Assembly (NCBI RefSeq): GCF_964204645.1
Contig: NC_134029.1
Span: 4,039,001 to 4,103,000, forward strand
Direction of reading: 5' to 3'
Source: Tubulanus polymorphus
Taxonomy: Eukaryota > Nemertea > Palaeonemertea > Tubulaniformes > Tubulanidae
DNA: 64,000 bases
Positions 1 through 12,602 of this stretch are shown here, in pieces. Made by a program: the position numbers and the translations under genes. Every line of letters begins with the position of its first letter. Within the stretch, counting starts at the first letter, position 1. The notes beneath the pieces are model-generated. The model did no database searches. It was not told the origin of the DNA and saw only the letters and a program-made list of their open reading frames with translations.

Positions 1-3000
1 CAACTGGACTGTCCCAGTAAACGGTGACTGAAGAGATGGAACCCCACTGCCTTTTACTCTCAGCCTATCGCCCTCGACACTTCGTGATTGCTACACAGGT
101 TTAAACGATATCGGTTAAAAGAAAACGTTATACCATTATTTCGGGTTAATGCTGAGATTTAGCTTTGCACTCAATAATTCATTGCTGCCAAGTTCGATAC
201 GCTCAAAGCAATCCAGTTAATCGCCAATGTTATATCCAAGTGAAAAATGAAGATTGATGAAAAGTAACGTTTAATGTGTCTTTATTGGCTGCCATAATTA
301 ACAACTGCCTTCCATAAAAATGTGCATAACAACGTACAAGTGTATGGCAAATAGGCCAATGGTCAGTGGGTGTATGAAACCTGTCCAAGTCCCTTGACCA
401 ACACGACAAATTAGCCATTAAGTCCAGCTGGATAAATGATCATCATGTTGAAGCAAAACTGTGATTGATTGCCTTTACCACCACCGGTCTTTAGCAGGTT
501 TTCTCGGCCGTGTGGGCAACGATTATCAACTATTTCTTACATTTCTTACCTAGTTTTATATGCCTATAGTGTAATGTGATGTTCAGCATGGTGTTCTTTT
601 CGTATACCACCTATTGTGTCATAACTCTCGCTTCTCTTAAGCGGCTATTAATCTACCCCTAAACCTAAAACAACACATTTTGAGGGTTAATTTGTATATC
701 CAGATTTTTCCAAAGACTAACATTGATCGATTAAAGTTGTAATATTCAATGCCTTATTCTAGGCGTACATTATTTCAGAATTACGATTCAAGAACTTGAA
801 ATATTTTTACATAAACTGAATTCTAGAAAATCCTTATCATGGCACCTTTTATGTCATCTATAACCGGGAGGTCTTCGAACCAGCGGTGACCTGAAGTTGA
901 TAATGAGAAACAGATATCCAGGTGGGTCCGTCAACCGTGGGAAAATGAGCGATGACCGGCAAGAAGATGAACAGGTATAAATGCCATGGCGTGTGTCCGG
1001 CACATTGAAATCAACTCAACAATGTATACGCGCGTATAAAATATGAAAACACGGGCGAATACGCGTGTATTTCTAAAATGAAAAAGACGCATTGAACATT
1101 GGACTAAAATTCGAAATTGAAAACATTGAATCGTCAAACCGAAGTTCTCACGAACACGCACGTGCGCGAACCATCTGAAATGTTCATTTAAAAATGACAA
1201 ATGACCACTGGAGAAATATCTAGATGGGAATTTACTTGTAAAAGATTTTATCAAGTTGATTTACGCAATGACAACCAAGAGGAACAACAGATGAGATAGA
1301 TATAAGCCCGACGTCAATTCATACAGTAAACCTCGCTTGACTCGGTAACCCGGAAAAATCAGTCCGAGGTAAGCTAAGTCTAGGATAGGAAAATATTTTA
1401 GAAAGTCGCGGAAATGATTTCGCTTTATCCGAGTTAGTCAATTATCCATGTTGACCGTGTTTGATAAGGCAGAGGTGTGTGTCAAAGGAAAAAGTCCTAT
1501 ATTTTCTATGGGATTCAAGGTTTAAAATAGAGGACGAACAGCGCATAAGACAAAGCATATTCAAACAATGATCGCTTGAAATGACTAAACGACTATATTT
1601 TACATGGAAAAAATTCAACGGGACAATCTGCGAGGCACGTGTTGTCTGTCCCGAATCACGGGCCCGTATCGCGCGTTAACAGAATAGATATTTAGTATCA
1701 TATTTTGTGCAATTTGACTGTGAATAAACAAAAAGTTGTGGGAATAACAAGATGACTGACAACAAGTCATTATTTTCCGTTAGCTGGTGGAACGAAGGAA
1801 CGGTGGTCACTAAACATGAGGGTGGACTGTCGATGGTCGATATCGTGGGAATTGCTTTAATTTTTCACCGTGAGAACATTTTACCGGAGATGAACAAAAC
1901 AAAGAATCAGAGTGAACAATTCAGATGCTGTAACAAGTATCCCTAATAATATGGCCAGTGACACCCATACTTTCGTCTCAGCACCATCGGAGGCGCAATA
2001 TCCCCGAGATGCTATTTTTTTAATCTCATCACTTCTCCCAATTGTTCCTGAGCGCTTTAAAAGATAACAGCATTGAACTCATATTCTAAAGACAGAATCT
2101 CCACTCTCGAGATGCTCTCAATGACTTAAAGGCAGGCATATGCGTGCAAGGTGCGTGGACACAAATTTGTCGGAATTGCCCGATAGTTGTCCGCTAATTT
2201 GTGGCACATTAGCGATAATACTGATTTCATCTCGTGCACAGATTTTACAGATAGAGATGATGTATAATTTGACCCATTAGCGGAATTAATGCTCGCTGAT
2301 CGTGAATTAGTTACGTCGCACAACCTGTAATTTGCCAGTAACTTTGAGATTATACGGCGCGCGCACGCCAACAATTTCAGGAAATAGCCATTTTTACGGC
2401 ACTGCTTTTATTTCGCCGTTTGGCACGATTTATATCAGATCGTATATGATAGATATTTCATGAATGTCTACTGGTTCAAGGATGTTCGTCAAAGGAAGTG
2501 TCGAGTCAAATCACCAGACTTAGTTAGTTCAGTCGGCATCCAAAGGACCCATTTTCTTTTTATTCGGTGGTAGTATTGCAGGCACGTATATAGGCAATAA
2601 CGATGTCCCAATTATTACCAGTATCTTTCACACGGTCAAATTATATTAAAAAGAGGTCATAATTTCTCCTGCACTACTCGGTGTAACCGTTCACCACATC
2701 CTCAAACAACTAATTAACCAAAAATATTCGGCTCTTTCGTCGAAGATGACCGTTAGAAAACCTGCAAATAATAACCGCTAACAAGTCATATATTAGTCTC
2801 CACCGCGCTCTCCACGTCCATGTGTCCTTCCGTGGTCACTTATTAAACACCAATCAGCCGTTTATTGGTCTTCATTTGACAGATAAATCAGTAAATGAAC
2901 AAATAAAACGTGCCTAATTTGCTAGTATCGGGCAATTTTCTTTCACTCCATATTGCAATTGTTAATGACTGTCACTGAGCTCTTCACGGGTACTCTATAA

Positions 3001-5083
3001 AAAACAGAACAGTTTGCACATTATTGCACGCGTCGTACTGGAAACGCTTCGGTCATATTAAACAGAGTAGAGAAGGATGTGGGAACTAAAGGATATCATT
3101 AGAGCGAGAGACCTTGCGGTCCACACAACTTTTCAAAATAATCTTTTATACGGATTAAGACTGATACAGCCAGCTGATGAAGAAAACGTTAAACAAAATT
3201 TGTTTTTAATGCGCAAATATCTAACAATGAATATATTTTAAAATTTTGTTTAAAATACGTTAAATTTCGTGCCCTTTTTCATCCCCAAAGTTAAAAAGGG
3301 CTTGTAGTCGTCCCTTTTAATACCAAAAGTAGAAAAGAGCACATTTTTACAAGACTAGGCAGATAGTTTCAACAAAAAGGCACAGCATCATCAGGATTTC
3401 ATCTTTATTACCTGGAAACAATTGCTCTTAAAAGGAAAACATTTTCAAAATTTTCTGATCGAGGACCCAACACCCCCTCGTTTGCCGTGGAGTATGCCTT
3501 TTTTATAAGTTCTGCTACCCTCAACAGTGGTCCCTGGATGCGCCCCTAATCATTTGATGCTAGATGCTGTATAACACTGAGATGAGACGGCATCAAATGT
3601 TTTAGGTCTGCGTATTCTTATAAAAACACTAGTCTTCTAGATGGCACCTCAGAAAATCTTGATTGTGGCAAACATACTTTGAATGGTACATCTTGTTTTT
3701 GTTTTTGTAGGACAAGTGGTGTCGCAAGTTAAGGAGTGTTCTTCTAGTTGACACCACAACAAAACGTCGTTTAGAAGTCGTTTCTGGAGCCATGTGTTGA
3801 AGTTTCGATGATTGTTGGTGGACCGGACGAAATCAACCCCGCCGTTATATTTAATTACCCAACTATTGAATAATTACCCAATTCATTTGGCTGTAATTGC
3901 GAACTCAATATCCCCAAATAAAGCTAACTGTTTCCGGCGATTCAGTCTAATTGATTTGCCTTCGTTCAATAAATCAGAATCTTGTTTGTTTACCCTGGTC
4001 TCGGCCAGCTCCTGAAGTGTGGGTATTTACTGTCAACTTAACTTGCACGTGTTGTAGAAGTAGGCAAGACGTGCTATTTTACACAGCCCGTAATGGCTTA
4101 GCAAACACGAAGGCTTCGATCTTTTCGCATAACGCAGTCAAACGCCTTTGTTAAATCGACAAACGAACATGCCAAATCATCCAAACAATGGACACGAAGG
4201 CTATTTAAAGTCGCGTTAATTTGTCAACGTTTGTTGAAATTCCGTCGATGGAATGATAATCCTGTTCTGTATAAACTGAAACGTTACACACTAGATAGTC
4301 ACAAGAGGAGTCGTATTGTGTATACTAACGGCGAAAGATTAGCTAAAGAGGATTCGCTTGTATCCCGGTGTGAAGGTGCCGATAATACGCGCGTCTTAAT
4401 ATAAACTGATTATTATTGTGGAAACCCTCAAACCTTTACCTGTATGTATAGATTTACTGTACACCGAAATACGTCCCAATATTGACAAAATTCTTGTCAA
4501 CAAAAATATTATACTATTAGACTGGCCACGGAATAACTTTCTGAAGTGATATGTCATGAAAGTTTTGACTTGTGTGAAAGTATGGTTGGTCATAAAGTGT
4601 TGGCATAGGAAATAGATCAACTTAGGCTAGTGTAGAATTAGACTCTAATGATGGACACCGAAATGAATTGAGGTCCGTGGTTTCGAAGTTGGCCTGGTGG
4701 GTCTCCGCGCCTTATCATGCTGTGATTATATCTAAAGTTTGTCCATTGTCTCGACGTTGGACAACGCCGGTCGTGACTGATCGACACACCGATGGTCTTT
4801 GTTCGGACCGGCGGCTAAACTTTGAAATTACTGAAAATATCTCAAGTAGTTTCTAATTTCCTTGGTTTGCCGTGTTTAAGGAGATGCTTCATTAACAATC
4901 GATTCAGTAGTCGTTTCCGCCGTTAGCGATACGGCAGTCGTGTGCCTCGCTATAAAGCCAATATCCGGTGTTCCACGGCGTCTGATTCACGCGCTACGTC
5001 ACACACTACTGTTACTGACTAACTGCGGATGAGATAAATTAAATTGAAATCTGGTTAGAAAAATATCATATCGTTCCCTTATC

Positions 5084-5151
5084 AATTTAAACATATAGTT
5101 TGAGTAGTTTCCTAACTAATTTAAACATATAGTTTAAGCAGTTTACTAACC
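5084..5151. repeat. 34-bp tandem duplication, two copies
   Basis: The segment starting AATTTAAACATATAGTTT at 5084 recurs at 5118, giving a period of 34 bases with a few differences in the second half of the unit. It is a simple local duplication with no visible coding role. Confidence 0.75.
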
Positions 5152-5816
5152 GTCTTGACTGCGATAAAAAGTCAAGGCTATTATTCTTAGAAGTTGCTGA
5201 GAAATATTCTACAAATTCAACAGCAGAAACCATCCAAACGATGATTTCCTCACACCTGGCGATGATCTCTAGTGAGACTTCGAAACATTGTGTCATTTTT
5301 GGTTTCAAAACTTTTAAATGTGTACATTATTTATACAATCTATTCTCCACGTTTGAATGTGGTTATTCTAACATCAATTTAGAATGTATTATTACGATTA
5401 ATGCCACGTTTCGTTGATTTACACATTATTTTTGACTCCCCATTAGCACGTCCGGACTGGTTACGGTTTTTGTGCTTTGATTTGTCAAAATCGGGCAATT
5501 TCCCGCTGTGTTGTAGTTCGCGCATCTTTGTCGCGCTGGGTCAAATTGTTTACAACATTCGGTCATCACCGGTTGCATCATAGTAATTAACAGTAAGCGT
5601 TAATTGTCGAACAGTCATTATACTAGCCATCGTTTACGCGGTTGAATAGCCTCGTAAGTTAATTTATCACAGGCTGACATCGGTCGGTTGCGCCTAGTCG
5701 ATGAATAACGCATAGAATAGAACAACAGTTAATAGTTCTGAACCACCTGTTGTTGTGTCGCCGATTATCACCCGTAATTCGCAGTGGCCCGGTCGCGATA
5801 AACCGGCGACATCGAA

Positions 5817-5905
5817 CCAATCAGAACGCGCCTAGTGACTTGTATCAAAAGGTAAAATTGATCATGACGGTAGATTCAGAGTCATTCAGTTTACGGAGAT
5901 ATTGA
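5817..5905 (+). promoter_or_regulatory. Candidate promoter of the Rax-like gene
   Basis: A CCAAT box (CCAATCAG, 5817-5824) lies about 150 bp before the start codon. It is followed near 5885 by a TTCAGTTTACGG stretch that resembles an animal initiator (TCAGTT). No TATA box is evident at the expected distance. The assignment rests on motif and position only. Confidence 0.3.
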
Positions 5906-5965
5906 GATTAACACCGCGCGAACTTTTAGTCTTTACCGATATCATATAGAAATACACGGAGCGAA

Positions 5966-8900
5966 ATGGCAAATAGTCGAGATTCGCGAACACCGTCACC
6001 GACTCCGGTTGCAGAGAAACTTAATTCGCCATTCAGCATGGATAGAATCCTTGGTAGAGATCGTTCGCCCCCACACAGAATTACCGGTAAGTGAATATCT
6101 TCAACAATTTCCGAGGATTAACGTACAGATTACCTCTCTGTAAGTTTTCCAAAAATCTATAATAGCGAATCTATTTCTTTTTTTTCTGAAAATAGGTATT
6201 TCAGTAACAGAGAGTTCGCCTTGCAAAAGGAAATCGCCATCGCCAGATGTCGCTAGCCAAACCGGTACAGACACAGTAGACGGCACGCTGATGGATCATT
6301 GGGATCGGCCCCGAAAAAGTTCCCGACGAAACCGCACAAATTTTACTTCGTATCAGCTGGACGTTTTAGAAGACGCATTCAGAACAAGTCAGTATCCTGA
6401 TGTTTACAGTAGAGAAGAGATCGCCATGAAACTCAACCTCAGCGAAGCTCGTGTTCAGGTATAATCGCCATTCAATCATTCTATTTCTTGAAAAGTTGCC
6501 TAGCTTTTAATCTTAACTAAACAACGCAATGGTTTCCATCTATCATTTACAGTTAAGATGTAGAAATGATTTAGGTTTTTATTGAATTCTAGTTTTTGCA
6601 TAACCATAGAATGTATAACTAGAGTATACACCAGCTTATTAGCATAGGAAGTTAATTCAACTAAGGAAACCTCATAACTTCTGGTAATAGCGAACAATCT
6701 CTAGATTTAGGTGCAGATCTAAGCGTTATAACCACATACATTCCGTGAATTAGATTGCGAAGCATTCGTTCGTTCAAAACCATTAAGCATTTAGTTTCTC
6801 GAAATCCGTTAACGCCATTAGTTTGTGTGTATAGACTGTATCGGATCATCGTAGCTTCCCTTTTGAATAGATGACAAGCGAATCCCGTTGACAAAGCTAC
6901 CTCCAATTTTGATACACTAGAATCGATACGAAATAAGTCTGAATTTACCGAATAATTAACACCCTTTCTTTCATCCGTCGCGTTCGATCATTAACAGTCT
7001 ATTCGAAGCAGGAGTAATTACCTGATTAAGGATTTTGTTGTTCTCGCCAACGATTGTTCTATTATGTCGTGTGACGAGTTGTCGTTATTATCAATTATTC
7101 ATTCGCCTAGTTTCCTTCATGGACAAAATGCATCAATAGCATCACACAAATAACGGCCTCGAAAATTGAATTGTCGTTATGTTTGAATCTAGTTCTTACG
7201 TTTCTCCCTATCACCGCCGATTAAAACGTATTTTTTCCAGTTGAAACTTGATAGATTGAAATACAAAAATATAATTAATACGTAAAAAATGATATTCGTA
7301 TGGCATGTTGGCATATTCGTGGTCAAAAACTCAAATACATGTACTGCATACATTATTCTATTATGGAAATTGGGATGGTATGTACTGTTAGCATAAAGGT
7401 GAATACCAGCATCAAATCTGCTAGATTTATACGATTCGATCAATTCGAATAAGAAAATATTTAAATCTATTCTATATCATGCTTATCAGAATTTGCATAT
7501 ATGTCTCGATAATGTGTAACGAATGACGTTTTGATTGTTTTTGACGGCGAATCGTTTGTTTAACGAGACGTGGAGAGATACGATTCATTGACAATACCAG
7601 CGGGTGGGACCGGGCTTGCCTTTATGTAATTCACGATTATTAATCCTTTGACATCTGACACCATGCCACATAACAATTGCTACCAAACATATCGGATTTA
7701 TTCATGTATAGCTAACCAAAATTCATCCTTATACCTTGGGATTAAGTATAGACGATCCATATTCAACATGTCTGACTAGATTCCATAGTTCAGTATTGGA
7801 TAATTAATTTTGATTATTTGGTTCAAGTTCAAGTTCATTTATTTCATAGGAAAGAACGTACGACATAATAATATTTACAATTACGGAATTTAGAAAAGTG
7901 TGATTTTTTGATAAAATGTATGATGAAGGCCAAACAAAGCCTAAAGGCCCCTAAAGCGCGCACCCATGAAAGATCGAGTTCTTGTCGAGTCATCTGCAGA
8001 AATTTAATTCTTTCATTTCAACGGCAATATCTCATGTATCACCTACCTGCTAATCGAAGAAGTAATATATATATATTTTATTAGTAATATATATTTTATT
8101 AAAACGAAACCACAACGTTTCGGTTGTTGACGGACAGCCATCATCAGGTATTCCACCTGATGATGGCTGTTAGTTTCGTTTTAAATTATTTCATATAAAT
8201 TCAAATTGGGAGTGTTTCATTCGACTACTATCTACCTGCTGTTTTATATTCTATTCTCAGCTGTATTTCATCACTATCGATAAAGTCTGTTGTATTGTTT
8301 TTTTATGCAACATAGTGCAAACAGATATTATTATTATTAATATCATTATTATCATTATTATTATTATTATTATTATCATTAGTAGTATCGATACCATAAA
8401 CGTAGAATTCAAACATGAATAACTTGTCAACTATATAGAAATAGTTGAAAGTGTGAAATTACGGTGGCGTTTTGAAAATATTGATGGCAAAATAAGAAAT
8501 CGAAATAACAAATACACATTAAATCTAGTTTATCAAAGGTTTCGAGGGGATTTTCCATTTAGAAGCGAGAACAATACTACAACATGGCAACTGTGGGTTA
8601 CTACGCGTGTATCGAATAAATCACAACGGGAATCACTATGAGAGGTCTAAACTAGTCGTCGATTTCGTTATCGATATATCTTAAACATCCCTGATATGAT
8701 CTACAAGGCCAGATTATCCGATTTGGTTTAATGCGATGACGGAGTTGTTTCTAAGTGAACTGATCAGCGATCTAACTGTGGCTTTCTTTAATTGTATTTT
8801 TCAGGTGTGGTTTCAAAATAAACGGGCTAGGTTTCGCCGACAAGAAAAACAAATTCCATCCAATAGCGACGACTCGCATCTCCTGAAACACCATCCGCCA

Positions 8901-9320
8901 TCGACGTTGTTTGCCAGTCAAAATATTCGGTCAACTTCCGGCCCGGCGCTGCCTAATATGAACCCCGTAGCAGCGCCCTGGCCGAGCCCAGCGATGATGC
9001 AATATTACGCGCACATGCAAACGATTGCAGCGTTGCAGGCTCGATTCCAGATCGGTCGGGCACCGGTGCCCTTAAACTTCAACGGACTTTCCGGTCACTA
9101 CCCTCAATTCAGTGCGGTTAATATGGCCAGTCGCCAGTTCCACGCGCACGCAACAACATCCTCGATCGATTCGCCGCTGAATTTGACAGTGAAACAGAGC
9201 CATCTAGCGACACCCACTGACTCGATTCGACGCGAAACTCACGTGAAGTCAGACGATCAAGATTCAGGAATCGAAAACGAAACCGACTCGACCGCTAGTC
9301 CGATGAAAACCACCGAATAG
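5966..9320 (+). CDS. PRD-class homeobox transcription factor, Rax/Rx-like (divergent)
   Basis: Predicted sequence-specific nuclear transcription factor of 299 aa. Coding exons are 5966-6086, 6196-6458 and 8805-9320, with GTAAGT, GTATAA donors and good CAG or TAG acceptors; phases 1 and 0 join cleanly. The ATG is the first in frame. Residues 23-31 (FSMDRILGR) form an eh1/octapeptide-type Groucho motif. The homeodomain covers about residues 83-142. It has [17 protein letters not shown] and a trailing RRQEK, all typical of Rax, and is split by an intron between homeodomain residues 46 and 47 as in PRD-class genes. Oddities are K52 and R55-F56 in helix 3 (NKRARFRRQ instead of NRRAKWRRQ), the absence of a C-terminal OAR, and a PLNLT motif (possible CtBP contact) in the tail. 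The octapeptide also resembles HESX. Its position upstream of otp in the same orientation supports an Rx-type identity in the HRO cluster. PRD class is near certain; the Rax assignment is probable. Confidence 0.88.
7826..7980. repeat. Dispersed repeat with TTCAAGTTCAAGTTCATTTATT-type start
   Basis: The start of this segment resembles the stretch at 58358-58440 just upstream of the sorting nexin gene (TTCAAGTTTAAGTTAATTTA). It is followed by a short palindromic GGCC/AAGCC-rich part near 7930-7955. The two loci look like degenerate copies of one interspersed family; I cannot name it. Confidence 0.4.
8101..8182. repeat. Nested inverted repeat with hammerhead-like core (Penelope-like end?)
   Basis: Two pairs of perfect arms are nested: 8101-8110 with 8173-8182 (AAAACGAAAC/GTTTCGTTTT) and 8134-8149 with 8155-8170 (ACAGCCATCATCAGGT and its complement), around a 5-base loop. 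Read on the minus strand, CTGATGA is followed by a short paired segment and then CCGAAACGTTG. CTGATGA, stem II, GAAAC is the conserved core order of hammerhead ribozymes, which are known in Penelope-like elements. Self-cleavage is not shown, and stems I and III are not obvious in a single copy. Confidence 0.5.
8326..8380. repeat. ATT/ATC trinucleotide microsatellite
   Basis: About 55 bases of near-pure ATT units with scattered ATC interruptions in intron 2 of the Rax-like gene. It shows nothing beyond a simple repeat. Confidence 0.9.
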
Positions 9321-9542
9321 GTCAAGCAATTCAGTGATTTAGGTGAAATAGACTGATTTCTCACATTCATGAATATAAGATTATCTATATTCTATATATC
9401 TGGGTTCAAAATAATTCAGATTGAAAATGATGCATTTATCAATGGTGATTTGCATTTAGGTGTCAGCTGGTATATTTATATACAGTGTACTCAATTAAAT
9501 ACAATGTATAATACTATTTTTATGCTGTTTTCTGTGTTATTG

Positions 9543-9548
9543 AATAAA
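9543..9548 (+). terminator. Candidate poly(A) signal of the Rax-like gene
   Basis: AATAAA lies 223 bases after the stop codon in AT-rich 3' sequence, the first canonical hexamer on this strand after the coding region. A plausible 3' end lies 15-25 bases further on. Confidence 0.4.
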
Positions 9549-12477
9549 ATTCATAGATATTTATTTAATTCGGAAATCAATGACTAATTTCCTATGGGTT
9601 TGATCAACCAGAAGCTTATATTAACAAGGACACCGTGTTTTTCGCCAAATCAAGCCGCTAAAATAAACCATAAGTTACAATGAATTAAGTCGCGGAAATC
9701 AGAGGATTTTTTACTCGCAATCTGCTTATATTGCGATGTGCTTGATAAGTAATTCAGCCAGATGCCAAAATAATGAGCAGGAAATTTCGCAAATTTGTCC
9801 TAATTCAAAAAGGCAAAATCGACATCGATCGGTCCTAGTAAAACATGTAAAAAAATAGGATCTTTCCCCCACTCCGAAGCCATTTTCAGCGTTCCAGTTC
9901 AACCGATCACGTGGGAGTGTGGGACTTCTATACAAATGGATGATAATAAGTAGTTACATTATTCCAAGTTTTTTTTTTCTAATGGATCAAGTAGATAAAA
10001 CATTTCTCAGAATCTGATGAAAAATTTCACACCACGGCCTAGAGCAGGTAGATTTCGCTTTGGCAGGTTTATGCAAAATTTCAACGAATCTTTTTGCATA
10101 GTTTTTTTTTGGAATAGATTTACCACAATAAGCTTATGAATATCAGCGGCACGATGAATTTATGAATATAGATCCCATCAAAAATTGTAAAATCAGAATG
10201 TCACTCTGTATAAGTATGATTAGCTCCTAATATACATGTGTCATCTTGCCGCAGAAAGAGAATTATATCATGAAATCTGTATTTTGTGATACATCATTCA
10301 AATGAACGTTATTACTTTCCGATTAAGCAAAAGACCATCTGCTTCTTTAAATCTCTTCTCGTTAGCATAGGGGCATATTAACAATATCATTTTTTGTGCG
10401 GACGCGTGAAATCTGGCGTTAAAGCGCATTGGCAGATTAATTTTGGGAAATTTTAATTCACATTTCAATTCAGTGCCAATGACTCTAGCCTTTTGTTTGT
10501 GCGGTGTATCTATATGTAACAGTGTTCCCCGCTCGTCCGTGTCTCGACAGGGAACACCGTAAAATAATCTAATTGCGCGAAACACGAGCTGTAATTCGTT
10601 AATTCTCGTCGCGCAAATGGGCAACACGGATCGACCGGAAGTAGCAAACATGGCGCATAACGGCAGACCAGAATACAGATGAGCAGACGAATAAACTTGA
10701 CTCGACCAAACATTCCGTGACAAGAATATTATTACAGTTCATCTCTGAATGTCGTATATTTAGAATCTGCAATAGCATCCACGGGAGCTTACGTTACAGT
10801 CAGATTGTCTGTAAACCGTGAAATATCATCGGCAAAAATCTGTCAAGCGATAAGAAGATTTTCGAAATTCTTATTCACTTGGTTTAAATCAATGCTATAC
10901 TATGCCACGCCAGACCATGCTGTTTTCCTTCTAAACGAAAACAATATTTTTGCCCGGGATCTAAATGATAAACCTACCTCGCTAACTCGGAGTTAACCCT
11001 AACTCACAACAGTGGAACTGCATCCAGATTATCACATCAGCAATTCTCTTTCACTTTTGGTCTTCTTTACAGAGGGGAAAATACGGCGTATGCATAAAAA
11101 GTATCACCCAGCCCCCGAAACGTCTTCAAAAGAAACTTTCTATTTGTATCGATTGGTTGATCATCTGGAATATGTAGCGCCACAAAGAATTTCCCAGCGA
11201 TTTGCAACGGGGTTTTTATTAATATTTGTATTGAACTAATTCTCCATTCTCTATGAAATGATCAAAGCGGAAACTGAAGGGAAAGTCGCCGTGAAAGACT
11301 GCCTCGTTATCGAACAGATCCCTCTGAGAACCGGAAGTGAAATGATTACCGACATTCGGTCGGTTAAATGTCGTAAATTGGTCGTTGTCGCAATTACGAG
11401 CTTGATAAAATTCTTTTGTGTCGATAATTTGATCTCTTGGTGGATTCTGTGCCGATATTAAGTTACGCCTTAGTCAGCGTTTGATACACACACGCGCGTG
11501 CGCCGTCCTGAAAAGAAGAACGCCTTAATCTCTAAGAAGAAAACGACTTCCAAAAATATTCTCTCTAGCTCTTAAGCACGTGGTTCATCCGTCGATATAT
11601 CTACTGTGATCATTACGATTAAAGAGACATTACTCACTCACTCAAATCACACCGAAATTCTCCACATGTAAAATCCACAATCTGTATTTTTGCAATCGAG
11701 CGACACATGCCGTAACCGACTTGTATGAAAAACTTTCATATGTAAGTGACATTATTAAATTGATAAGTACCATTAAATCGCGTTTTCTCCAATTAGTGGA
11801 ATAAGCGATGTCATCATACTTATTTAATGAGCGCAATATTTTCGATATGTTTTCACTTGTTATATAAAAGGGGGTTGTTAGTGCATTATGTGTTGGGACG
11901 ACACGCTTTAATTAACTGACGCATAGAAACTGGAGTGCAGTTTAATTACCACTTACAAACACTGCGGCGAAGAAAACCAATCGGCGCTGAAGTGACTGTT
12001 TAAATACCAGTATAGCGAAATATAACGAGTTCAAAAGACTTGATTGTCTACCACTAAAAATTAATTAGGATTTGCAGTAGTTTATTAATTCTCGTTGGTA
12101 CGCAAGACACTTTTCGAATTGGAGTGTTTGATGATAAACCAACAGCGATGGTGTCTATCTGGATGAGGGCTGTAATACACGATACACTGTTCTGGTTGTT
12201 TTCCCGTTAGATTACCGATGTAATGTGGTGCTGGCAACGAAATGAAAGGGAAATATAGGGACAGTAACAACCTAGGGGCCGATTAGCCCTCTAACATAAC
12301 TATTTGAGGCACTGGAAGTGATTCAAAATGTGGAAAGATACCAATACCAGCACCGATCTCCTAACTTACCATGAAAATGAAATTATCCTCTGAAATTAGG
12401 CTGTTACTTTTTTTTCGAGTATTGTTTTGATCTTGAATTTTCCCTCTTATTCATAGACGATTGATTAATCTTGAGTT

Positions 12478-12602
12478 GATTTGAATTTTATTTCCCTTAC
12501 TGACCCACCACACCTGCCGGGAACGAAACCGAGGTTGAAACCGTAAATCGAAGCACAGATATCGTTGGACGATTGGTCGAATTAACAGAATCTTGTTTTT
12601 TG
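12478..12602 (-). repeat. Dispersed repeat family, copy 1
   Basis: Read on the minus strand it contains the family landmarks: TTCGATTTACGG-like and TTTCGTTCCCGGCAGGTGTG, followed by AAGGGA. The same order of blocks appears at 14618, 26043, 27528 and, reversed, at 47160. Copies are strongly diverged. I find no terminal repeats or coding capacity, so SINE or MITE cannot be decided. Confidence 0.6.

Larger units (their letters stand above)
1..5965. other. Upstream intergenic region, no gene recognised
   Basis: I find no exon with recognisable protein similarity in this stretch. The open frames are short, lack good splice signals and show no domain motif. Two structures are visible: a 34-bp tandem duplication near 5084-5151 and a GGATGCGCCCCTAA motif at 3536-3549 resembling a repeat end seen elsewhere in the window. 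The last few hundred bases (from about 5700) are richer in CpG and contain a CCAAT box, consistent with the promoter of the following homeobox gene. Confidence 0.6.
6459..8804 (+). other. Intron 2 of the Rax-like gene
   Basis: A 2.3-kb intron that interrupts the homeodomain codons between Q46 and V47. It carries a dispersed-repeat segment (about 7826-7980), a fold-back with a hammerhead-like core (8101-8182) and an ATT microsatellite (8326-8380). No coding exon is recognised inside. Confidence 0.85.

Noticed and set aside
10298-10723. 141-codon open frame on the minus strand
   Set aside because: It has cysteine- and arginine-rich chance composition, an overlapping second frame, and no similarity to a known family.
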